This document shows positions 7,032-12,151 of a stretch of DNA of 12,151 nucleotides, piece by piece (positions within the stretch are counted from its first letter, which is position 1; each line of letters opens with the position of its first letter). A model generated the notes under the pieces. That model saw only the letters and a program-made list of their open reading frames with translations, was not told the DNA's origin and did no database searches. The stretch is from Actinomycetes bacterium (GTDB taxonomy: Bacteria; Actinomycetota; Coriobacteriia; Anaerosomatales; JAJZPX01): assembly GCA_021811025.1 (NCBI GenBank), contig JAJZPX010000035.1:1-12151 (forward strand), given 5' to 3'. The translations under genes and the position numbers were made by a program.

Positions 7032-8390
7032 TTGCAGGACCGGCGGTTGGACGCGCGCACGCTCGGCGTGATGGCTCTCGCGGTCGTGCTGTGGGCGTCC
7101 GCCTTCGCGGGCATCAAGGCGGGGCTGGCGTCGTACTCGCCGGGCGAGGTGGCGCTGCTGCGGTTCCTCGTCGGCTCCGCGACTCTGGCCGTCTACGCGG
7201 CGGCGAGCGGGATGCGGTTGCCGCAGCGGCGCGACTGGCCCGCGCTCGCGATCGCGGGGCTCGCGGGCTTCACCCTCTATCACGTCGCCCTCAACTACGG
7301 CGAGGTGCGCGTGTCGGCCGGCGCCGCCAGCCTCATCATCGCCGCGGTGCCGGTGTTCACGGCGGTGCTCGCGGCCATCTTCCTCCGCGAGCGGCTGCGC
7401 CCCGTGGGGTGGGCGGGCGTCGCGGTCAGCTTTCTCGGGGTGGCGCTCATCACCGTCGGGCAGGGCAAGGGCGTCTCCTTCGACCCGTCCGCGCTGCTCA
7501 TCGTGGCGGCGGCCGTCGGCTCGAGCGTCTACTTCATCCTGCAGAAGCCCTACCTCGGCCGATACTCGCCGCTCGAGCTCACCGCGTACACGATGTGGGC
7601 GGGGACGGTGCCGATGCTGGTGTTCCTGCCGGGGCTCGTGCGCGCGCTGCCGCACGCCGCGCCCGCCGCGACCGCGGCCGTCGTGTACCTCGGCGTCTTC
7701 CCCGCGGCGGTGGCCTACCTGGCGTGGGCGTGGGTCCTGTCGCGCATGCCCGCGTCCGTCACCGCGAGCTTCCTCAACGTCTCGCCCGTGATCGCCATCG
7801 CCATCGCCGCGGTGTGGATCGGCGAGGTGCCGACGCTGCTCTCGATCGCGGGAGGCGCCGTTGCGGTCGCCGGCGTCGTGCTCGTGAACGCGAAGGGCCG
7901 CGTGCCCCGGGAGGTGACGGTCGAGATCCGCCTCGCCGACACGGCCGAGGACCTCGACGACGTGCGCGCGCTGCTGCGGGAGTACCTCGAGTACATGGCG
8001 TCGCACCTGCCCGACGTGCAGCGCGACGCGTTCGCCGGGGAGCTGCGCGCGCTTCGCGAGGCGTATCCGCTCGTGCTGCTCGCGTCCGCGGGCAGCGAGC
8101 CTGCGGCGTGCGTGATGATGCGCGACGGCACGGCTCGGGGCGTGGGCGAGGTGCGCAGGCTGTACGTGCGGCCGGCGTTCAGGCGGCGCGGCATCGGGCG
8201 AGAGCTGGTCACGCGTCTGATGGCGGAGGCGCGGAAGCGTGACTACGACGCGATGCAGCTGGTGGCGGTCGTGCGCTACGAGGGGGCGATCCCGCTGTAT
8301 GAGTCGCTCGGGTTCGTCCACGTCGAGCCGTTCCGGTCGTCGACGACACCGCTGGACAGCCTGAGGTACATGCAGCGTCCGCTCGGCTGA
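7032..8390 (+). CDS. EamA (DMT) transporter fused to a GNAT N-acetyltransferase
   Basis: This 452-residue protein reads through two modules. Residues about 10-286 are two EamA repeats with about ten transmembrane helices: [12 protein letters not shown] at 20-31, [14 protein letters not shown] at 109-122, and a second repeat ending [15 protein letters not shown] at 276-290. This is the drug/metabolite exporter fold, often exporting amino acids or metabolites. Residues about 296-450 are a GNAT acetyltransferase starting [19 protein letters not shown], with the acetyl-CoA loop [18 protein letters not shown] (375-392) and the conserved [10 protein letters not shown] (419-428). The linker is only about 10 residues. 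EamA transporters normally end near 290-300 residues, so the extra 155 are a true added domain. A TTG start at 7032 is chosen because GGAGG (7017-7021) and AAGGA (7024-7028) precede it. Substrates are unknown; acetylation coupled to export or import is a guess. Its stop lies 5 bases from the convergent acylphosphatase stop. Confidence 0.9.
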   Translation: MQDRRLDARTLGVMALAVVLWASAFAGIKAGLASYSPGEVALLRFLVGSATLAVYAAASGMRLPQRRDWPALAIAGLAGFTLYHVALNYGEVRVSAGAASLIIAAVPVFTAVLAAIFLRERLRPVGWAGVAVSFLGVALITVGQGKGVSFDPSALLIVAAAVGSSVYFILQKPYLGRYSPLELTAYTMWAGTVPMLVFLPGLVRALPHAAPAATAAVVYLGVFPAAVAYLAWAWVLSRMPASVTASFLNVSPVIAIAIAAVWIGEVPTLLSIAGGAVAVAGVVLVNAKGRVPREVTVEIRLADTAEDLDDVRALLREYLEYMASHLPDVQRDAFAGELRALREAYPLVLLASAGSEPAACVMMRDGTARGVGEVRRLYVRPAFRRRGIGRELVTRLMAEARKRDYDAMQLVAVVRYEGAIPLYESLGFVHVEPFRSSTTPLDSLRYMQRPLG

Positions 8391-8395
8391 GGTCG

Positions 8396-8674
8396 TCAGA
8401 AGCGCAGGCCGAATCCCTGCTCGCCCGTCGGCTCTTCCCACTCGGTCTGGATGTGCTCGACGATCGCCGAGCTGGGGCCGTGGCTCATCCACTCGACGGC
8501 CTCGCGCACCGCGTGCCCGGGTCCCTCGAAGACGGCCTCGACGCTGCCGTCGGGCCGGTTGCGCACCCACCCGTCCAGCCCGAGCCGCCGCGCCTCCTCC
8601 TGTGCGGCGCCGCGGAAGTACACGCCCTGAACGACCCCCCAAACGGTCACTCGCGCGCGAACCCGCTGGTCCAT
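8396..8674 (-). CDS. acyP: Acylphosphatase
   Basis: This 92-residue protein has the usual length and both catalytic residues of acylphosphatase, which hydrolyses the carboxyl-phosphate bond of acyl phosphates. The phosphate-binding loop VQGVYFRGAAQEEA supplies R21, and GWVRNRPDGSVEAVFEG supplies N39. It is a small soluble cytosolic enzyme with no signal peptide. The ATG at 8674 has a GGGAGG site 5 bases upstream on the minus strand; the same frame runs further upstream without a stop, but that stretch merely overlaps pyrE. It lies 44 bases downstream of pyrE and is probably co-transcribed with it. No functional link to pyrimidine synthesis is established. Confidence 0.93.
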   Translation of the reverse strand: MDQRVRARVTVWGVVQGVYFRGAAQEEARRLGLDGWVRNRPDGSVEAVFEGPGHAVREAVEWMSHGPSSAIVEHIQTEWEEPTGEQGFGLRF

Positions 8675-8718
8675 CGGGCCCTCCCTTGCGACGCGGTCCC
8701 CCGTATCGTACCGCAGCG

Positions 8719-9318
8719 CTACCTGAGAGGAGCGCCGCTCTCGCCGGGCCGCGCCTCGGCGTCGATCTCCTCGCGGCCGATCCCCAGCTCCTCGGCAGTG
8801 AACACCGGCGAGAAGGCGTAGCCCGCCTCGTCGAAGACCCGCGCCGCGCCCTGCTGGCGGTCCACCAGCGAGACGACGCGCACGACCTCGCAGCCCGCCT
8901 CGGCCTCGACCGCGCGGATCGCGTCGAGTGCCGAGCCGCCGGTGGTCGTCACGTCCTCGACGACGACGACGCGCGCGCCGGGCGCGAGCGGGCCCTCGAC
9001 CCGCTTGCGCCGGCCGTGCCCCTTCGGCGTCTTCCGGACGATGAACGCCGTCTTCGGCGTCCCGAGCTCCCACGACAGCGCCGCGACGGAAGCCGCGATC
9101 GGGTCCGCGCCCATCGTCATGCCGCCGATCGCGTCGTAGCTGTCGGCGGGCACGGTCTCGAGGATGTGCCGGGCGAGGAAGTACGCGCCGTCGGGCCGCA
9201 GCGTGACCATGCGCGCGTCGAAGTAGAAGCTGGACAGGCGGCCGGAGGCGAGCACGGTGGGTTCGTGGATGAGCGCCTCCATCACGAGCGGCCTCAGCTG
9301 GTCGCGGAAGGACGTCAT
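8719..9318 (-). CDS. pyrE: Orotate phosphoribosyltransferase
   Basis: This 199-residue enzyme joins orotate to PRPP to make orotidine monophosphate, the fifth step of de novo pyrimidine synthesis. The PRPP-binding signature VVVVEDVTTTGGSA is at 117-130, the flexible catalytic loop RKTPKGHG at 95-102 and the substrate-side GRLSSFYFDAR at 26-36. It is cytosolic and acts as a dimer in known family members. The ATG at 9318 is preceded on the minus strand by AGGAG at workable spacing. No other pyr genes are in the window, so pyrE is separated from the rest of the pathway here. An acylphosphatase gene follows it, and a palindrome lies about 57 bases upstream in the divergent spacer. Confidence 0.95.
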   Translation of the reverse strand: MTSFRDQLRPLVMEALIHEPTVLASGRLSSFYFDARMVTLRPDGAYFLARHILETVPADSYDAIGGMTMGADPIAASVAALSWELGTPKTAFIVRKTPKGHGRRKRVEGPLAPGARVVVVEDVTTTGGSALDAIRAVEAEAGCEVVRVVSLVDRQQGAARVFDEAGYAFSPVFTAEELGIGREEIDAEARPGESGAPLR

Positions 9319-9374
9319 CCGGTGCGCTCCTCTCGGGGGTCGGTCGCGTCGATGCTATCACAGCCCTCGTTCGC

Positions 9375-9394
9375 CCAAGGGGATATTCCCTGGG
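9375..9394. promoter_or_regulatory. 20-bp imperfect palindrome between pyrE and the DUF421 gene
   Basis: CCAAGGGGATATTCCCTGGG is symmetric about 9384/9385: eight of ten positions pair, with mismatches only at 82/87 and 77/92 (last two digits of position). It lies in the divergent spacer, just before the ATG at 9396 and about 57 bases upstream of pyrE. Length and symmetry fit a dimeric regulator's operator; an RNA hairpin near the DUF421 gene start is the alternative. The regulator is unknown. Confidence 0.38.
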
Positions 9395-9410
9395 TATGGA
9401 GGGAGACGAG

Positions 9411-9941
9411 GTGGGCGATCTCGCCCAGTTGTGGCGCACGGCAATCCCGATCGGCCAGATCGTGCTGCGGACGGCGGCGGTCTACCTGTTCCTGCTGGGG
9501 GGCTTCCGCCTCGCCGGCAAGCGCGAGGTGGGGCAGTTCACGCTGTTCGACCTCGTGCTGATCCTGCTCGTCGCGAACGCGGTGCAGACGGCCATGGTCG
9601 GCCCGGACACGTCGCTCGCGGGCGGGCTCGCCGCGGCAGCCGTGCTGGTGGGTCTGAACTACGGCATCGGGATGGTGGCGGGGCGCGTCCGGTGGGTGCA
9701 CGGCCTGCTCGTGGGAAAGGCGACGCAGCTGATCGACGACGGCGTGGTGCTCACGGAGAACCTGCGCCGCGAGAACGTCGACGAGCAGGACCTGATGCTC
9801 GCACTGCACGAGCACGAGCTCGAGAAGCCGTCCGACGCCGCCGCGGCGTGGCTGGAGACCGACGGCACGATCAGCATCGTGCCGAGAGGGCGCCCCGCCA
9901 TGCACAGCCGGCGTCGCGTGCGGCAGGTCAAGCACGGCTGA
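9411..9941 (+). CDS. DUF421 / YetF-like membrane protein
   Basis: This protein (176 residues from the GTG at 9411) has about three N-terminal transmembrane helices (residues about 12-90) carrying the DUF421 signature GKREVGQFTLFDLVLILLVA, where YetF relatives have GKR, Q and FD at equivalent spacing. A small cytosolic domain follows: LIDDGVVLTENLRRENVDEQDL, then WLETDGTISIVPRG. Family members occur widely in Bacillus (YetF, YdfR and similar) and some are linked to stress or sporulation; a molecular activity is not established. An ATG at 9396 is in frame and would add five residues, but GGAGG (9398-9402) sits 8 bases before the GTG at 9411, which makes the GTG the better-supported start. The basic C-terminus (SRRRVRQVKHG) is unremarkable. 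It is divergent from pyrE. Confidence 0.85.
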   Translation: MGDLAQLWRTAIPIGQIVLRTAAVYLFLLGGFRLAGKREVGQFTLFDLVLILLVANAVQTAMVGPDTSLAGGLAAAAVLVGLNYGIGMVAGRVRWVHGLLVGKATQLIDDGVVLTENLRRENVDEQDLMLALHEHELEKPSDAAAAWLETDGTISIVPRGRPAMHSRRRVRQVKHG

Positions 9942-9943
9942 GA

Positions 9944-9973
9944 TTGGACGCCGGCGGGGGCGGCTCGGATAAT
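9944..9973 (+). promoter_or_regulatory. Candidate sigma-70-type promoter for the 10019 gene
   Basis: GATAAT (9968-9973) matches the -10 consensus at five of six positions. TTGGAC (9944-9949) is a poor -35 match, sharing only TTG, with an 18-base spacer. It lies directly after the DUF421 gene stop and 46 bases before the next ATG. It is the most AT-rich hexamer of the spacer, which supports its role. Confidence 0.4.
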
Positions 9974-9980
9974 CGGTTCG

Positions 9981-10010
9981 GGCGAGGTGCGGCGAGGCGC
10001 GGCGAGGAGG
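9981..10010 (+). repeat. Three tandem 10-bp near-repeats upstream of the 10019 gene
   Basis: GGCGAGGTGC, GGCGAGGCGC and GGCGAGGAGG follow one another with a shared GGCGAGG core. The last copy overlaps the ribosome-binding site GGAGGG. The repeats carry several purine-rich, Shine-Dalgarno-like segments; slippage-generated variation in the untranslated leader is possible. Confidence 0.6.
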
Positions 10011-10018
10011 GCGGACCC

Positions 10019-10558
10019 ATGGACGGACGCGAGATCGCACGGCGGATAGAGCTGCTCGCCGGAGTCGGCCTGGTCGTGTTCGGCGGCCTGTTCGCGCTTG
10101 CCGAGCTTGCGGGCGGCGGGAGCTGGGCGCTCATCTGGCCGCTCTTCGCGATCGTCCCCGGCCTCCTGCTGTTCGCCGGCGCGTTCTCGTTCGGCCGAAA
10201 CGGCGGCTTCCTCGCGATCCCGGGAGCGATCGTCACCACGAGCGGTCTGCTGCTGCTGGTCACCAACACGACGGGAGCCTGGACGGCGTGGTCGTACTTG
10301 TGGCCGCTCGTCACGCCGGGCTCGGTCGGGCTCGGGCTGCTCGTCTTCGGGGCGATCGCCCGGGCGCCCGGCCTGAAGAGCACCGGAATCGGGCTCGGCG
10401 TGACAGGGCTTGCCCTCTGCGGGCTGTTCGGGGCGTTCTTCGAGCTGGTGCTGGGCGTGTCGGGGCCGCTCGGCCCGGCGATCGGACGCGTGCTGTGGCC
10501 GGCGCTGCTCATCGTCGCGGGCCTCGCGCTCATTGTCGCCTGGGCGAGGCGGGCGTAG
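10019..10558 (+). CDS. Multi-helix membrane protein, LiaF-TM/DUF5668-like
   Basis: This 179-residue, almost entirely hydrophobic protein has about five to six transmembrane helices and no obvious catalytic motif. It starts with a short charged segment (MDGREIARRIE). The pattern SWALIWPLFAIVPGLLLFAG (35-54) recurs in weaker form at AWSYLWPLVTPGSVGLGLLV (90-109) and IGRVLWPALLIVAGLALIVA (155-174). Each copy has a Trp-Pro-Leu/Ala core, the style seen in LiaF-type and DUF5668 membrane domains, which often sense or respond to cell-envelope stress. The relation is by pattern only, and the function is unknown. The ATG at 10019 has GGAGGG about 7 bases upstream; a longer upstream reading frame overlaps the DUF421 gene and is ignored. 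A hairpin follows the stop. Confidence 0.82.
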   Translation: MDGREIARRIELLAGVGLVVFGGLFALAELAGGGSWALIWPLFAIVPGLLLFAGAFSFGRNGGFLAIPGAIVTTSGLLLLVTNTTGAWTAWSYLWPLVTPGSVGLGLLVFGAIARAPGLKSTGIGLGVTGLALCGLFGAFFELVLGVSGPLGPAIGRVLWPALLIVAGLALIVAWARRA

Positions 10559-10561
10559 GGG

Positions 10562-10596
10562 GGCGACGGCGGGGCCGCGAGGGCCCCGCCGTCGCC
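10562..10596. terminator. Bidirectional hairpin between convergent genes
   Basis: A perfect 15-bp stem, GGCGACGGCGGGGCC (10562-10576) with its complement at 10582-10596, encloses a 5-base loop GCGAG. It begins 3 bases after one stop codon and ends 7 bases before the other, so it can serve both genes. No T-run follows on either strand, so termination may need Rho or depend on the very stable GC stem. Confidence 0.75.
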
Positions 10597-10603
10597 TCGC
10601 GAA

Positions 10604-12091
10604 CTAGGGCTCGAGTGCGCCCAGGAAGTCGGGGAAGACGAGGTCGGGCACCGACGTCTTGCTCCCGAGCGCTCGCATGTTCGCCACCGAGGTCTGATGG
10701 TCGTAGACGAACTGCCACGGTGTGTCGGAGAGTATCTCGTCGTCCGGCTTCGTGAGGAGCATCACCCCGCCCATCTTGCCGATCAGCGAACCGCCTCCGA
10801 GGGCGTCGGGGAAGGCCCAGCCGGTCGTGATGCCGATCGTCCCGGCGTTCGCCCAGCTGCGCCCGACGGCCTGGCTCGCGATGTTCGCCGCGGTCTCCAT
10901 TCGGCCGGTGCCCGCCGGACCGCAGAACCTCTCGACGGGCACGCCGAGATGGCTCGCTACGTACGCGTCGACCGACGCCGTGTCGCCCAGGACGTAGGCC
11001 TTCGACAGGCCGAGCGCCGGCAGCCCGGCCGCCGTCGCGCCCGGTATCGAGGTCTTCGCGACCAGCACGACCGGCATCTTGCGCGCGAACGCTATGGGTG
11101 CGGCCGCGAGCGCGTCGGCGTAGCCGTTCCCTCGCGTCACGAACGCCTCACCGGTCCACGAGTGTCCCAGGTCCGCCGTCTCGTGCCGGCGCACCTCCTT
11201 GCCGATCTCGATCGCGGTGCCGTAGCGGTCGTTGCCCTTGATGCGCTTCACCACGATCCCGCCGTGCGCCGTCAGCGTGCCGGCGATCCCGTCGGAGACG
11301 GACTTGGGGCCGCCGACGATCATCACGTTGGCCGTCGCGCCGCCCCTCAATCGATCGATCTCCTCGATCACGCCGTTCGCCAGCGATGTCGGCGGCGTCA
11401 GGAGGATCGGGCAGTCGTAGCTGCCCGCGAGAGCCGAGGCAGCGAGCGCGTCGGCGTACCCGGCGCCCTGCGCGAGGATCACGTTGGGGCTGGAGCCGTC
11501 GGCGAACGCCTCCTTCGAGATGGCGAGGGCGGTCTCGTACCGGTTCTTGCCCGCCACTCGCTTCATGCTGATCGGCGGAGCTACTACCTCCCAGTTGAGG
11601 GCGTACGACACCGTTCCCTGGATGTCGAGCACCATCAGGTAGTACGTCCCGGACGTGCCCGCCGTGAACGACAGTATCTGCGGGAAGCCGAGACCTTCGT
11701 CCCCCGGGCCTTCGGAGAAGCCGACGAGGTCGTTCTCCCACGTCGGAATGCCGCCCGGCGCGCTCGCGTTCGGCTGGAAGACGAGCATGACCGCCTCTCC
11801 GATGCCGGCGCTGAGCGTCGCCTCGAGGGTGTCGCCGGGCTCGAGGTGGACCTGGAAGACATCGGCCTCGTCGGAGACCTCGTCGACGCTGTCGGAGAAC
11901 GGCGAGGCCGGGATCGGAACGCCCGGGAAGTCGTCGTCTGCAGCAAGCGTCCTGATCGACGCGCGCAGCGGCATCGGTGCGAGAGCTCGCCGGGACGCCC
12001 TCGGACGTGCGGCAGCCGGAACGGGCGGCAGTAGCATCGTCAGCAGCAGCACTCCGACGAGAAGCGAGATGGACTTGCGAGAAACCCCCAT
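10604..12091 (-). CDS. Exported protein with PPC-like domain and three CWB2 cell-wall-binding modules
   Basis: This 495-residue protein begins with a signal peptide: KSIS-containing basic start, a hydrophobic core LLVGVLLLTMLL and a likely AAA cleavage region near residue 28. Residues about 55-170 form a beta-rich domain (FSDSVDEVSDEADVFQVHLE, later SGTYYLMVLD) resembling the bacterial pre-peptidase C-terminal (PPC) fold. Three CWB2 modules follow, each opening with a Gly-x-x-Arg-(Tyr/Met)-x-Thr-Ala signature: RVAGKNRYETALAISKEA (178-195), RIKGNDRYGTAIEIGKEV (283-300) and RFCGPAGTGRMETAANIA (388-405). In Clostridium and Actinobacteria, CWB2 repeats come in threes and anchor surface proteins non-covalently to anionic wall polymers. 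No protease or other catalytic domain is seen. The ATG at 12091 has a GGGGAGGGGG ribosome site about 5 bases upstream. It is convergent with the preceding gene. Confidence 0.92.
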   Translation of the reverse strand: MGVSRKSISLLVGVLLLTMLLPPVPAAARPRASRRALAPMPLRASIRTLAADDDFPGVPIPASPFSDSVDEVSDEADVFQVHLEPGDTLEATLSAGIGEAVMLVFQPNASAPGGIPTWENDLVGFSEGPGDEGLGFPQILSFTAGTSGTYYLMVLDIQGTVSYALNWEVVAPPISMKRVAGKNRYETALAISKEAFADGSSPNVILAQGAGYADALAASALAGSYDCPILLTPPTSLANGVIEEIDRLRGGATANVMIVGGPKSVSDGIAGTLTAHGGIVVKRIKGNDRYGTAIEIGKEVRRHETADLGHSWTGEAFVTRGNGYADALAAAPIAFARKMPVVLVAKTSIPGATAAGLPALGLSKAYVLGDTASVDAYVASHLGVPVERFCGPAGTGRMETAANIASQAVGRSWANAGTIGITTGWAFPDALGGGSLIGKMGGVMLLTKPDDEILSDTPWQFVYDHQTSVANMRALGSKTSVPDLVFPDFLGALEP

Positions 12092-12151
12092 GGTGCCCCC
12101 TCCCCTAACGGCACGGACTTGGCAAGAGCGTACAGCTGCGAGGTGCGCGTG

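Noticed and set aside
7914..8390. Separate GNAT gene starting at GTG 7914
   Set aside because: The GGGAGG there overlaps the GTG, so ribosome spacing is wrong, and there is no stop codon or frameshift separating it from the transporter.
6795..8642. A 615-codon minus-strand open frame opposite the transporter-acetyltransferase gene
   Set aside because: Composition is Arg/His/Asp-rich and without motifs. It also runs opposite parts of three well-supported features.
8675..9439. Minus-strand frame extending upstream of the acylphosphatase ATG across pyrE
   Set aside because: It overlaps pyrE in another frame with low-complexity Arg/Gly content. Acylphosphatase has its normal length from the ATG at 8674.
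10697..12034. A 445-codon plus-strand open frame opposite the CWB2 protein gene
   Set aside because: It is a composition shadow; the minus strand has a signal peptide, ribosome site and three CWB2 modules.
12092..12151. Promoter for the CWB2 gene in the last 60 bases
   Set aside because: On the minus strand only isolated, badly spaced hexamers (TTGCCA, TACGCT) are seen, and the sequence ends before a full promoter could be judged.

Overview
The window is a gene-dense, very GC-rich bacterial chromosome segment (roughly 70% G+C by eye). GTG and TTG starts are common and Shine-Dalgarno sites are strong. An exported protein with three CWB2 (cell wall binding repeat 2) modules, together with high GC, suggests a Gram-positive lineage, most likely Actinomycetota. 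A Coriobacteriia-like anaerobe is possible, but that placement is inference. There are no tRNA or rRNA genes, CRISPR arrays, insertion sequences or integrases. No stretch over 300 bases lacks a gene; the largest gap is 123 bases.

Layout. Positions 2-6937 are a co-directional plus-strand run. It holds a 5'-truncated two-helix membrane protein, a KimA-type potassium transporter whose start overlaps it by 28 bases, a PAS-GAF-GAF-PP2C (SpoIIE-type) phosphatase, a class I glutamine amidotransferase joined to it by a GTGA stop/start overlap, a family 2 glycosyltransferase 4 bases further on, and a small two-helix membrane protein with a proline-rich tail. At 7032-8390 follows an unusual single polypeptide: a ten-helix EamA (DMT) transporter fused to a GNAT acetyltransferase. 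It converges, with only 5 bases between stop codons, on a minus-strand pair, pyrE (orotate phosphoribosyltransferase) and an acylphosphatase. Divergent from pyrE is a DUF421/YetF-like membrane protein, then a hydrophobic LiaF-like/DUF5668-like membrane protein with its own candidate promoter. A perfect 15-bp hairpin separates that gene from the convergent gene for the secreted three-CWB2 protein at the right edge.

How the genes may work together. Most are housekeeping or envelope functions: K+ uptake, pyrimidine synthesis, envelope glycosylation and wall-anchored protein display. The phosphatase-amidotransferase-glycosyltransferase trio is tightly packed and probably co-translated, but a shared pathway is not demonstrated. 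The most distinctive items are the transporter-acetyltransferase fusion, the KimA gene coupled to an uncharacterised two-helix protein, and the imperfect 20-bp palindrome between pyrE and the DUF421 gene. No clear new multi-gene defence or mobile system was found.
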